A stretch of DNA of 64,000 nucleotides from Sphaerosporella brunnea (taxonomy: Eukaryota > Ascomycota > Pezizomycetes > Pezizales > Pyronemataceae): contig VXIS01000026.1 of NCBI GenBank assembly GCA_008704415.1, forward strand, positions 204,673 to 268,672, given 5' to 3'. Below are positions 35,101-46,904 of the stretch, one piece after another. The position numbers were made by a program, and so were the translations under genes. How positions within the stretch are numbered: the stretch's first letter is position 1; the number at the start of each line of letters is the position of its first letter. The notes beneath the pieces were generated by a model, which saw only the letters and a program-made list of their open reading frames with translations, was not told where the DNA came from and did not search any database.

Positions 35101-36833
35101 CGTGTTGTGACTTCCGTACTTTTGTGTCCAGCCACCACCAACATAATCACTGCTACACCCCTGCGTCTTCAGGTGTGTACATTTGCCACACAGTGATCGG
35201 ACCCATGCTCTAGAATACTGACCAGACGTCGTGCGCGCAGCCGACAAGAGCGCAAAGTGATCACCGCAGCTGAGGGCTTTAGAATGCCATTAGCGGCGAG
35301 CAACGCAGGATATTGCGTGTCAGAGGCTGGCTGTTGAGCGTGTCTGCCCCCACGCCGTAACACATACAAAAACACCAGTGCGAAAACTCAAACCTGGCGT
35401 TGTGATGATTAGGCCGCGGGGGACAAGGGTTGGAAAGCACATAAAAGGAAACTTGGCAAGCACCCAAACGCGAGAATACTGCCTGTATGAACAAAGTATT
35501 TATTCTGGGAGTCTTGAAATGCCTTCGTAAATCACCGCTGTCATTCCTGCATTTTCTCAGAGCGTAGCGGAGGATCTGTCAGGCCTTGGGGTGGCGGTCC
35601 GCGTTGATGACTGTGAAAGGTAATTTCCAAATCGCGGTGGGGAGGACGGACGCTGGTAGGCCAAAGGCCTTTGCTTGACATTTGCAGGTGGCATTTCATT
35701 CGGGACTGGGAGTAGGACTCCTGAAATACTGTGGACACGTGTGGAGGAAACGCTCCACATAGTGACTGCCCGTTGCAGTGTTGAACAGGGAAGCGTCGGT
35801 CGTCAAGCAGGAAGTTTGAGACATTCATCGCATTGACGTATTCCTCACCTTCTGTTGACTCCCCACGACATTGCAATGCGTGAATCCTCTCAGGCTACCG
35901 CTCCAGTGACTAACCAATCAAACCGGGCCTGTTATCACCGCGGCCACTCAACCTTATTGACAGCCCAAAACCTGGAGCCATGGGAAGGACGTAGTGTCCA
36001 ATTGAAGTTTCTACTTTTCCATTGAGGGATTATCGGGATCAGCGTGCACTACGATTTCATCGCAGTGGCCGTTTTGAGTGCGTTCCCGGACGCGTTTTCC
36101 TTTTCTGGTTCAGCATTGATGTTTGGGTTGTGAACGCATCGAAGCCATCTCTACCCAAAATGGCAGTCCTAGTGGGTAATGTGCACTAATCTCCTATCAC
36201 GCGAACACGTCGTGCTACATTACTCCTGTCCTGTGTGGTATATTCTGCGTTTACAGCACAAATCGCACCTCAATGCATGGGTGACACTATCATGATGGCC
36301 ATTGGGCGACAAAAAGCGCTAACAGGTCGGTTCTTGGAAACATTCTGCATTCTGTGGTAGAAATCAGTCCTTCCAGCCACGATTTGATACGTCTAAGACT
36401 TAGCGTTTTCACATGCCGCAGTGGATATAACATCCAATCCTGCGGCATCTCCACTCCCTCAAGAGTATAACTTGAAAATCTTAACCTTGCCTGACACGCT
36501 AGATGCAGGACGTCGTTCACAGCCATCGATTCATGTGGTCAAATCATCGTTAACCGCACCTGCCACCTCAGGGCACCAGCGCCCGCACGCGTCAAACGCC
36601 ACGGGGTCAGAGGAATGATATGCTGCACTAATTACTCAACGCCAAAGGGTTGCCAACGGGTCATGGTCGCCTGCACTGCTCTGCTGACGTTGTGGAATGC
36701 GAGAAGCCCTGCGAATTGAGCACCCATGACCGCACAGACGGGCAACACACTCCTCGCTTGCCTTTATTTTGGCAGACCTTGCAAACTGGTGCCGCCTGTA
36801 TATGTACGCTTCCGTGTTCTCACCTCATGCGTA
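32106..36833. other. No recognisable gene
   Basis: The upper part may hold the rest of the LINE D endonuclease on the minus strand, but I see no motif beyond 32105. A plus frame at 32577-33191 (204 codons) overlaps antisense frames and has no recognisable domain. A minus frame at 35541-35876 (YVNAMNVSNFLLDDRRFPVQ) looks protein-like but is unidentified. I found no repeat termini in the rest. Confidence 0.35.
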
Positions 36834-37342
36834 GCGATCGCCAGGGCTGTCAAAAGTCCGGCCAGTCCGGCTTTGAGCCAGGCCTGAACCGGACAGAGTG
36901 AAATGGGTTTTGAAATCACAGCCCGTTTAGACCAGGCTTTTTGGATTGAGACCCAGTCGCATCTGTGGTTTTTTGCTTACACATACCTCAAGGAAAGAAA
37001 CATGAACGTGAGATACAGATTCAACAACCTGAAGGACTTCCAGCTACCCCTCCATCTCCCCCCTCGCTGTTCCGAAATCTGTGGATTGCGATTGACGCTC
37101 TAGCTGCGGCGGAACGAGCACAGAACGATCAGCGCTTTTGGTGGCCCCGAGTTCGGCACAATGACCGACCCGGCCTTAATTCAGGATACCGGGCACCGTC
37201 CGTTACCTATCAGATATCCAGCTTTTTCTTATGTCGGCCCGAACCTGTCGGGCTTGCCACATCACCGACCCGACCTGACCCACTCCGTGGGGCCCCGTTT
37301 GGCCTAGCGGCCGGCCGGACTATTGACCGCCCTGGCCATTGC
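36834..37342. mobile_element. hAT-like non-autonomous element, copy 1 (493 bp)
   Basis: The element (36842-37334) begins CAGGGCTGTCAAAAGTCCGG and, on the reverse complement of its right end, CAGGGCGGTCAATAGTCCGG. The flanking octamers GCGATCGC and GCCATTGC agree at 6 of 8 positions, an eroded 8-bp duplication. The interior is homologous to the 640-bp copy at 48238-48877, except that the latter carries extra internal sequence. There is no transposase. Confidence 0.88.
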
Positions 37343-37739
37343 GAAGGTATCAAATTCGAAACCCTATGATGGCATAACACAAGGTGTTTTGGGATGAGTC
37401 AAGACGTCCGATGAGGCATGTTGCAGGAGGCAAGGGTGCGATGGCCGCTCTCTGGTTGTTGACATCCACCATGGATGGAATAAGGATGCGCAAGGCAGCT
37501 GGAAGCATCAAGTGCGCATGGGAGCGGAATTTGGTGCAGGGTGTCCCAGAGCAATGTCTCTGACCCCGCGGAAAGTAAAAGCTCAACTTCAGCACCTGGA
37601 TCTTGCGACACAGTAGCCAGCCCCGCAGTGGCCCACATGCGCACAGAACAATGGTGAGGGACAATCTGCGCACCACACAATAACGTCCCCAGACCCTCCG
37701 ACCGGACGCCGTCCAACTCGAGCTATGGGCCACGCTCTG

Positions 37740-38009
37740 TTAGGCCGTCCAAACAACCCCAATGTATAAGCCCAACCAAACAAAATAGCTGGTGTGAACA
37801 CGACTGCCAATGAAGCGCATTACGCCCTTCCGTACAGTGAAGCGCCAGATGCCTGACCACGCTATGAGCGGTGAGAGAAGGCTGAGGAAGAACTCCACAA
37901 AATCGTGGCTGGCGGTGGGGATATATTCGTCGGAGCCTCTGACGAAGGTGGAGGAGTAGGCTGGCCTTAGTGGTTGCCTGATGGGGTTGATGAATGTTTT
38001 GTGGCCCAT
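37740..38009 (-). CDS. Hypothetical small membrane protein
   Basis: This is an 89-residue minus-strand frame from an ATG in good context (ACCATGG) to TAG. The N-terminal 40 residues are polar (HKTFINPIRQPLRP, SDEYIP). The rest is hydrophobic, with two likely membrane segments: one around FVEFFLSLLSPLIAWSGIW and one near the C terminus, YFVWLGLYIGVVW. I do not recognise the family. It could be a terminal exon of a longer gene or a chance frame; flanking minus-strand frames give no clear extension. Confidence 0.33.
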   Translation of the reverse strand: MGHKTFINPIRQPLRPAYSSTFVRGSDEYIPTASHDFVEFFLSLLSPLIAWSGIWRFTVRKGVMRFIGSRVHTSYFVWLGLYIGVVWTA

Positions 38010-38072
38010 GGTCCCCGTATCAGCAGTCCCTTGCGCTTTGGTTCCAAGTAACCCGATGTTGACCAGCGACAA

Positions 38073-40150
38073 CCTAGACTACATCGTCATCATATAGATA
38101 CTGTATGTGTTGCGCCGAAACGTCCACTTAATCGTCTGATCAGCTTATAGTCCGGATATGTCTTTCATTCAGACCCTCTTTATGGCAGCTGGGTGGAGGC
38201 TGCGCTTGAGCGCGTGTGTATCCGTTGCCCTATATAGACCGCTTTTCTCGGGGAACGGTGATCTGCTATGAACAGCAACACACCTTCGCAAGAAATGCTT
38301 TACTTGGGTATTTCAACATGCAGTCCATGTGGCTCTCCGACTCTTGTTCGCATCCAGTTGGCGCCGGCCATCCACTCGCTTGCTGTTCGATATCCGCGTC
38401 ACTAATTGCTCCGGGGAACCGAAGCACTCAGTGAAAGAATCCATGCTGCCTGGTTGGCTTCGCTGTGTATATGCTGTTGGCTGCGGGCATACATTACAGA
38501 CTGGGTAAGCAGGGCGTTACAAGCCCATAGCAGCTACACTATAAATGGATGAATATTCCAACATCTAGGCGCCCAGTGGACCTCGTCCCTATTCGACCTG
38601 GTTTGCGTCGCCGCCTGGAAACCTGATGGGTTGACCACTGTTTTCGTTCCTTTTTTTCTTTGATTCTATGTTTCACACCGGGCTGTATTTTTCACCACCT
38701 GTTTAATCATACACGGCCGCTCTCAGGATGCCCCGTTTGCACTGACAAAGGTCGCTGCGCCTTATGTGTGACCACGACCCTTGCTAAATCATCCATTTCC
38801 TTCACCGTGAGGTCGGAAAAGGGCAAATACTAGGACGTTGTGATTATTGTCCTGCCCTCGCACGCAGCCTGCACAACCCGGGATCTAGCCAACCAGCAAT
38901 TGGGAGCTACTCAGCCACAGAATTCAATTGTGAGGTATTTTCTCGGTGGATCCGCGGAACGGAGAGACAGACCAGCGTTATGCGTCACTCTCAAACTGTC
39001 CTTTTAGCCAATCCTGACCAATGGTTTTGCCAGCGCCGGCGTTGACCTCATTTAGCCGGTCTAACTGCGTTGCCGCTTGCGTTGTGGAAGGTCCCGAGCA
39101 GAAATCAACACACTGTCTTGTCAGACATTGTGGTCATGACGCCGCCTATGTTTTCTCAGCCATGTTTCGGTATGTACGCTGACTCTCATCGCTGGGATGG
39201 GTTCCAACTGAAGATGGCTCTGTTGGAAAATTGAATAGGGCCCGGCTCAGGACCGTCTAGTGATTGCAGTGCTTCCCTGTTATAACTCACACAACATGGC
39301 GCCGATCTGTCATCACCCGGACAATTTCCACCGCCGGCTGGAACAATCAGTTGTTGATCAGAGCGCTGGTTTGTCAGTGCACCTATTCCGTGCCCGCGAC
39401 CAGCACGGCCTCTGCTCAACACGGTCGCTTACTGCCAGGCAATAATGGCCAGTGCTTGGCCTGGAAGATGTTGTCGACAAGGTCCATGCTGCATACCGAT
39501 TCCCGCCAAATGCGTCTGACAGGGTCGAAAGACAATTTCCCACAGCGCATTATCCACGACTCAGGATGAGCTGCTTATATCTACTTATGTCCTCAACAGC
39601 AGATGGGTCATGCGCAGGCGGAATGCCGCCTGGTGAACTCGTTAAGAACAAACAAGCACCTGAAGCTGCTCGCGCTGAATGGCGAACGACCCTGAATGGC
39701 AAACAACCCTATTCTCCGCTAGCAGTGTGATCCAGATGAGAGCCTCCGCAGGTCCACGCGAGCTGGGCGGAGATGATGTGTTGGTACACACACTACCGGC
39801 CCCCACATCGTACGTCTCCAGCCAAGCTCGCCTCGACCTCCTTCATCTCCTGCTGCCGTCGGGTTCAGCGTACGATTGAGAACGACTCGTCGCCACCGCC
39901 GCTACCTTCCGATTTATTTACGCTGACCAGGGTGCTCGCCACGAGGGGCGATCAAAAGAATAGTCCTCCTAGTGCAGGAGATCTCAAATACCTTCACGTC
40001 GTTGAGCTCGACGTCGACGACCACTGAAAACTGAATGACCTTTTCCGGTGCGGGATGCTGGTCAACCCTGCTATGCTAGCCATTGCCAGGCGCCAGCTGA
40101 CGTTTCTCCCCGCTGCCCTGGTGGTGAATGTGTGTGATTACGGCGCTTCT
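38073..40150. other. No recognisable gene
   Basis: I see no domain, terminal repeat or RNA gene. Short plus-strand frames at 39260-40027 overlap in three phases and match no known family. Confidence 0.4.
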
Positions 40151-40443
40151 CTACCGCGAGTGCACCACCACCCACGGACTACCACCTCTGGGTTCCCCAT
40201 GGCCCTTCCCGCCAATGTCGATATCATTCCGGAGCGCGCCAACGACGTGTCCAGCCATCTGCATGTTCCAATCGTCTGGGCTGTCGCTATCGGGCCGCGG
40301 TCATGTACTTGCAGCTGGTCAATCACCTTCGCTAGGAGGTTCGTGCTCGTTTGGTCATTGTCCGTCAACGCCACCGATTCAGACACCGTGATATCTAGTG
40401 AAGCATCGATCGTGTCATCATCGGGCGTTGTGGAACCGCTCAT
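40151..40443 (-). CDS. Hypothetical small two-exon gene
   Basis: The minus strand starts at ATG 40443 with an acidic N terminus (SGSTTPDDDTIDASLDI). Exon 1 is 40309-40443 (45 codons). A 50-bp intron (40259-40308) runs from GTACAT to ATGCAG. Exon 2 reads MAGHVVGALRNDIDIGGKGH and ends at TAG 40151-40153, giving about 80 residues. A GTAGAG donor overlaps that stop, so another exon reaching toward 40.0 kb is possible. The family is unknown. It is divergent from the gene at 40780, with about 340 bp between the two starts. Splice signals are the main support. Confidence 0.35.
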
Positions 40444-40720
40444 CGAGTAAACAGCCAGCCGGCCGGGCTCGAGTTAAAACGCAATCCCGTTTTTGAACAG
40501 CGTAACGCAGCGTGACTCATTCGGCTCGCCTGCGTGGATGTTGAGAGCAGTGCCACCAGGTTCACCGGGGGCACCCACCGCGCAGGCTGTTGAGCCGGGG
40601 GTATCGACGAAAGCAATGCACCCGTCAATTGAACCCTCGAGGGCATGGCTTGCAGTGTTGCGATGCATCTTCCTACAACTTTGCACCTACACAATTTTGT
40701 ACCCACGCCGCTGCAGCTGG

Positions 40721-40730
40721 TATATATATC
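40721..40730 (+). promoter_or_regulatory. TATA-like box
   Basis: TATATATATC lies 50-59 bp upstream of the ATG at 40780, a plausible distance for a core promoter TATA element of the rightward gene. Confidence 0.45.
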
Positions 40731-40779
40731 ACGCGACAGGTCCGTCTTTAGACCACATTGCAAAGTCACCATACACCGG

Positions 40780-41321
40780 ATGGAGCCAGAAGAAAACAAC
40801 TCAACCACAGTCGCCCGAGCCAACATGCTGCTGTTAGTATAGCCTATTGCACCCCGCGGTTCATCTAATCATTCATCTCCTGCAGGGGCCGCGTATCCAG
40901 GGGTGAGGTATTGATCCCCTTGGGCCGAGACTACAAGCTCCCCAATGCGTTTGTCACTCTAGATCGCGCGCGAGCTGGTCAGACGACCCACACCAGCCCA
41001 CGGGTGTCTCAGGTATTGCCTGGCTTTGTAGTACACCTTCAGCTAGCCGACGACGTTGTTGCCATTGCCTTTGAGCGTACTGTGGCTACCGGACAGGCCC
41101 TATCGGGGTTCATGTCGCGTCTCGCCTTCAGCATGCGGGCGGACGAGTATCAGGCGTTTCGCGCTGGGATGATCATGCTGCTTCACGACGGCCTGGCAGT
41201 ATCAAAGATTCATATCCACCCGGATGCCAGCGACAGCGAGGACGATAAGTTTTGCGCAACGGTCGGTGGGCTGCATGAAGGCGAGGTTGTTTTCCTTCAG
41301 GTTGATGGACGCAGCGGATAA
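40780..41321 (+). CDS. Hypothetical protein, probably two exons
   Basis: An open plus-strand frame ending at TAA 41319-41321 has a strongly protein-like composition (VLPGFVVHLQLADDVVAIAF, LAFSMRADEYQAFRAGM, HPDASDSEDDKF). It has no early ATG of its own. An upstream ATG at 40780 (MEPEENNSTTVARANMLLL), downstream of the TATA-like box, can be joined in frame by an intron 40837-40907 (GTATAG...GTGAG), giving 156 residues. The stronger-looking acceptor TGCAG at 40885 would break the frame, so either the start is elsewhere or the gene is damaged. No family is recognised. Confidence 0.38.
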
Positions 41322-41888
41322 GCCTGTAAGGTACTGGGTTTAACGAATTTGCAATGGAATGTTTCGTTGTATAAATACTGAAAGGCCCGACGCCACAATC
41401 ATTGTCTCATTAGCCCGGCTATAGTCCATTATCGCTGAGGGCTTCCCCAGACTATTTCCTGTGGAATCACGGCTAGTGTCACGGTCGCCACAGAAAACTC
41501 TCAGATCTTACAGTTTATGTCAATCTAGCTAGAGCCCTCCATTCATGCATCCGCCACCTCAAACACTGAGGAGGCAGGAGCTGCGTTGCAGTTCGCAGTG
41601 AAGCCTCTCGCATGTTTAGTCAGCCCTGCAACGTGCTACCCCAAAAGCCCGGGTGGGCCCGAGCGGGTGGGGATGCGGATTGTCACTCCACCATTTCGGG
41701 TCCGATACACATAGGTGCGCCCCTGAACCGGTTCCCGGTCAAGGCCTCAATGGTCCAGGATCCATTTCCAGGCGCAGTTGTAATGCATTGCGAGGCCAAG
41801 GCACTCCGTTGGGACCAAAATTTGGGGATTATCCGGGGGCCTGGTTGGTCCCATGTCCATTGCTCGAACACGCATCGGTCCTACCTTG

Positions 41889-42292
41889 CCTTCATAATGT
41901 ATTGTATGTCATAGATAGCCTGGCGTAATTGACTAAAATGCGATTCTAGTAGTTGCTCGAGCGCACTGGAACTCAGTAGCAAGTAGAGGAGCTAAGCTTT
42001 CTTTACACTCGCCCTCTATTGATTGACATACCGATATAATGGTATTGCTGCATACTCATCAGACCGCTGAGTCTTACAACACGGAACAAACCTTCATAAT
42101 GTATTGTATGTAATACATAGCCTGGCGTAATTGACTAAAATGCGATTGTAGTAGTTGCTCGAGCGCACCGGAACTCAGTAGCAAGTAGAGGAGCTAAGCT
42201 TTCTTTACACTCGCCCTCTATTGATTGACATACCGATATAATGGTATTGCTGCATACTCATCAGACCGCTGAGTCTTACAACACGGAACAAA
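41889..42292. repeat. Direct tandem duplication of 202 bp
   Basis: Units 41889-42090 and 42091-42292 abut exactly and both begin CCTTCATAATGTATTGTATG. I count about five differences over 202 bp, so the duplication is fairly recent. It contains no gene. Confidence 0.95.
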
Positions 42293-44838
42293 ACGGCTGG
42301 CAGCTGGTAAATACCCCGGGGCAACCACTGTCCAGCGTCTATCCTTTCTCACTCATTGCCGCACATTTAGCAAACTTCAGTGCACAGTACGTCAGCACCT
42401 GAGTCATTGTCCAGCCTAAATATCTTCAGTCGAGGCCTCTCTGCTGCCGAATACATCGGTTTGAACTGGCAAGGACGCAGGGCTCAAGCTTTGGGCTCCA
42501 CCCTGGTGAGCTCAAGGCAATCACGGCGAGTCTGCTTCAAATTGTGCAGTAGCCTGGGAACATACTCCTCTTGGGGCACACGACACAGTGCCTGGTTGCG
42601 CTGTCCCATAGGGAACGTTTACATTCTGTGAACGCCATCCAGCCTGTATCCACAGTAAATTTTGCCAAAGCCCCTCTTTTTGTCTGTTTTACATCAGCAA
42701 AACTTGATATGCGAGTAATAATACCTGGACCACAACAGAATGGAAACTCATGGTTGTACGTTGTATAGGTTGTAGGTTTTCTCGGAACCTTGATGTGCCA
42801 CACTCTTGGACAAGTCTGTCGTAGATTGTTTCCAAGCTTGCCCTCATGACTATATGTCAAAATATTCACACCCAGTTGCTGTGCCCTTTGTTTTGTGTTG
42901 CACCGTCATGCGATATCTTCGCTTCCAGTATGAACTGCTGTCAGTGGACAAGGTAAACGGCAACACCGTGACGCAATGGGTAAGCAGGAGACCAAGCAAA
43001 CCTGTTGCTTCCCTTCCAAATCCGCGAATCGTGCAATGGCATAGGTAGCTGCTATCCTGGGTACTCAAGATGTAGATCTCCGTATCGATGAAACTGGACA
43101 GGGCCAGGTTTGCTGCAATAATCTAGGACAAAATGCGTCGCCAAAGTTGCACATATTGTAGTTGGATTGCTCCAAAATCGCTCAACGCTGTGAACACTTG
43201 TCGTTCTGCCACGGCCATAACCAGCGAGGGAGATGTTAAAACTGCCGTGGCCGCAACATTCATACGCACGGACATCTCATTTCCCCTATCCGTACCGCCT
43301 TAGAATAAGTACCACAGATGGCTGCTCTCTGGTCGAATGACGATTAATGTTTCCGTTCTGAAGGAATCCCACGCCCGCGCATTGACGGTAATATGGCTAT
43401 CAAACATTTCGCAGCAACTCCAGCTGCTGTGGGCCTATTGGTACACATCCGCGTATTACTGGTATTGACTGGTCGTGGCCTTAGGGGTCGCTGGGCTACA
43501 GGCATAAGAGCACGGCAACGCAGCCACCCGTTACCGCAAACATCATAGCAACCGGCATCTTCCATGGAAGCTTTGGACAGGTTGCGCGTTCTGGAAAGAA
43601 ACCTCGCTAAGTCGGGATCTTGCGCAAAATTCCGCCTTTGATTCCGGCTTTGCTCTCTTGTGGACCACTGGTACTGCTGGATATATGATTTCCCTTTCGC
43701 AGCATATCGGTGTTGTAAGCTACTGCCGCTGTGGGCGTTTCGCTCTTGTTCTGAGACACCTGCACAGCATTGACCGAGATGGCCTCGAGTGGGTTATGGA
43801 GAGTTACATTCAATCATGACATGAAAGATGGTTAACAAACCTGTATTGGACGGCAGGCTGTATGTACAGTCGATTTCAGCCTATATCTGGCCGTCAATGG
43901 GGCGATGTGGCGGCTGGTGGAACAATGACTGAAAACGATTTCGATTGTGTGATACCCTGACCCGCAAAGATCAATGCCTGGCTCTCGAGACCTGTAAGGC
44001 CAAAAGGATATATCCTGATTGCCACACACCAGCGAAAATCTCCGATCAGGCCAGAAGCAGAGTTTCTACGGCGCGAGGATGCTAGGTGAGGCACGTGAGT
44101 GGGGAATATTGTTGCTCGGGCTGAATACCAAGACAACCCTGTTCAAAGCCCCATCGTCTCCATGCACCAAAGGAACGTGGTGCCCCATGCACCGTAGCAC
44201 CCTCGGCGAGGGAAGGACATTGGGGTCTGCGCGCGCACAGCCTGTTGCTAAGGAGTGGCGCTCAGGCGTCCACCAGTTCCCAGTCACCCCCTTCTTCGGG
44301 CGGCACAATGACTGGAGTAGTGCAAGGACTGACGTTGTGCACACTGTTTCGCGACACGGGGTGCAGGCGCACGGAGGCTAGATGACGGGGCGGACATGCA
44401 CGTTGTTCACCTCCGAGTTAAGAAGGTAGCAATGAACACGTGGACAGTCGGGTATCGCGACAACCCTCATGAAACATCGAGTGGTGTCGGGAGGCTTACA
44501 TGGTTTCACGGTAAACGGCAAGCAGAATACTGGCCAGCAGAAGCGGGCCTTGCGGCGAGGGATGCTGTGACCGCGTAGTCTATCTTTGCACGAGAGGCAG
44601 GCAAATAGCTATCTTGCGACCGGGTTGCCCGGGCACGCAGGTAGGTTCACGGAGGCCAGGTCAGCCTTGAGAGATGGCCTTAAATCGGCCTGATTTGCAT
44701 GAAAATATATACTAGTAGGAAGCTCGAAGCAATGGCAGCAGCCCTCCATCGCCCCACAGTGAACACCTTTCCGTTCCCTGCTTACAACTTGAAAGCGAGT
44801 TCCATGCGACCGCAGCGGTTCCAGCCGTCGTCATCTTT
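42293..44838. other. No recognisable gene
   Basis: No known domain or repeat terminus is seen. The plus frame at 44019-44381 (120 codons) and its antisense overlap; neither is convincing. Confidence 0.4.
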
Positions 44839-46904
44839 CTAGGCGATTACCAACCCGCTGATGTCGACTTCCGGCTCGTCGTCTGCCGCGTAAACATCAC
44901 CCCAATCAACCGCGCCCGCCGCGTCTCCCGCGGAATCACAAACGTCGCTCCTGAGCGCCGTGACCAGCGTCCTGATGTTTCTCAGACCCTCTATGTCCTG
45001 TCTCCTCGCGGCTTCCACGAACGGGCTCCACGGCGGGCTTCGGTGTAGCTCGTACCACAGCTGTCTCAACGTCAACGTCGCGGCCGAATCCGGATCGTCG
45101 ATGCTCCACGGTTCAAAGCCGATGACGCTGCGGGGGTAAAGGAGTGCGTTGGCAAGCAGTACATAGGCCAGGTAGTCGTCTTCGAAGGAGGCGATGTACA
45201 AGTGATCCTTTAGCTTGCCGATGAGTTTTGGCGGGCAGCAGATGAAGCCCCCGCGGTAATATATTCTCTCGGAAGTGCGTGCGATAGCACAGCCGAAATC
45301 AATGAGGTAAGCTTCGTCGACGCTGGTAAGGACGATGTTGTCCCATCGCACGTCGCGGTGGATGATGTCTTTGCTGTGTAGCCACAGGAGGGCGTCCAGG
45401 ATCTGGGTCAGGACCTTTTGTGCCATTCTAGGAAGCGCACGGACGTGGTCCAGATCGACGGGCCGCCCGCACGGAGTCACGCCGAACTCCATGTAGTCGG
45501 GAGAGTAAAATATCATCTGCGGTAGACCGCGGATGTTGGCGTCCGATATGTTGAGCGGCAGTTCGATTTCGGCTTTCATTGCTAGATCATCCCTTCGTGA
45601 CCGCTTGACGGCAATCGAGGTTACGCTGCGTAGAGGCTGAACACAAACCAGGTCCTTCGGAATATGCTTCAGCTTGAACTCCCCGACTCTGCTCATCTTG
45701 GTCGTATTGAGAGGGCGTTCCACATCGCCCAGGCTGTCAGAGAACGCAAAAGCCTTCGTCTGCTGGTCCTCGTCGGCCAGGATATATTTGAGCACGTCTA
45801 GAGCCTTGTAAAAGTCCATGGGACCGTAATGCATCCCGATCCGCTCGCCGTTTACAATCTCCAGAGTGATCAGCACGTTTTCCCAGATGTTGATTATCAT
45901 GACCGAGAACTTTCGCCGCTCAGGCTGGGCGTGCGCCATGCGCTCAATGTGGTACACCCCTTGTCCGAGGATGTCGTTGGTAATTGTCATGCTATAAGGT
46001 TTCATCTCGACTATGGTACGGACAAAGGCGGCGTGTGCCGAGTTGATGCCAGGGCTGCAGATGGTGATGTCCGGTGCTCGCTTCTAGAGATAGTCCTGTC
46101 CGTGGGTGTCGAAAACACAAATACCTTCTGCCAGTTTGCTGCTGCCGCTCAGCTCGCGCTGGAGAATTTCACAGACGAAGGTGTAGATAGTCTCCTGCTT
46201 GCCATCCCGCCCCGCAGGCTGCGACCTTTCTGCATGCTCTTTCATCTTCTTAAGCTTTTCAACATCAGCCGCGAGCCGGCTGTTCTTGCGTGGGATTTTG
46301 CTCCTCTTGCTGGGGCCCAGGGGGAACTCGAGGTCCTTCTTGAAGCCGGCTTTGTTCGAGAACCTGTCCCAGACGTCGCAGCGGGTGACGGTGCCTCGTA
46401 GGGGCGGGGGGCGTCAGTGGTGCCGTGACCGGTGGGGACGGGGCGGGGATGGAGACAAACCGGGCTTCTGTTCGCTGCGCGCGCGATCACGAAGTGCTTG
46501 TTCGAGTTCCTCTTGACGGGCGAACCTCTCGCGTGCAAGGGCTGCCTTGCCTTTCAGTGATGCATTATCCTCCTTCAGAGTTCCGATCTGTTCCTGCAAC
46601 GCAGCGATTTTGACGTTCAAGGATTCGATATGTTTGTGCAGCACTTGTTGCGACTGGTAGAGCACGTTCCGAGCGTGGCTTTGAATACTTCTCACGAGCA
46701 CCTGGAAAGCCAGTCCGAGGTCTTGCGTGACGGTCGCCGAGAACACTGCGAATCGTGAGCATCCATTTTGAGCTGGCGTGAACTTATGACGGTAGTATGT
46801 ATACTTCTGAACCATACTTGCGCATCGGCCTCGGGCACAATATCATCATATTTCAAAGTAAACGCTGGCGGCGGAGGTGTTACGGGCGGCGTGAACGCGT
46901 CCAT
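44839..46904 (-). CDS. Coiled coil - PD-(D/E)XK nuclease-like - protein kinase fusion (effector-like), one in-frame TAG
   Basis: My minus-strand model is exon 1 46805-46904, intron 59 bp (GTATAC...TTCGCAG), exon 2 46461-46745, intron 66 bp (GTTTGT, CTGAC branch, ACGAG), exon 3 44839-46394: 647 codons including the terminal stop. Codons 35-125 form a basic/acidic coiled coil. A PD-(D/E)XK-like signature follows: PDITI (D237), then VEMK (E258, K260), then a YHIERMAHAQ helix. The kinase part has HRD (474-476), N481 and DFG (494-496). The frame is continuous except for TAG at 46084-46086 (codon 232). An in-frame 48-bp intron (GTATTT...AGCGAG) would remove it; otherwise it is a nonsense mutation. 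Nuclease-kinase fusions are known among Crinkler/RHS-type eukaryotic effectors. I see no signal peptide or Crinkler header. The kinase assignment is firm, the nuclease one inferred. Confidence 0.78.

Noticed and set aside
45829..46401. Plus-strand 190-codon frame
   Set aside because: It is antisense to the nuclease-kinase exon 3, whose motifs lie on the minus strand.
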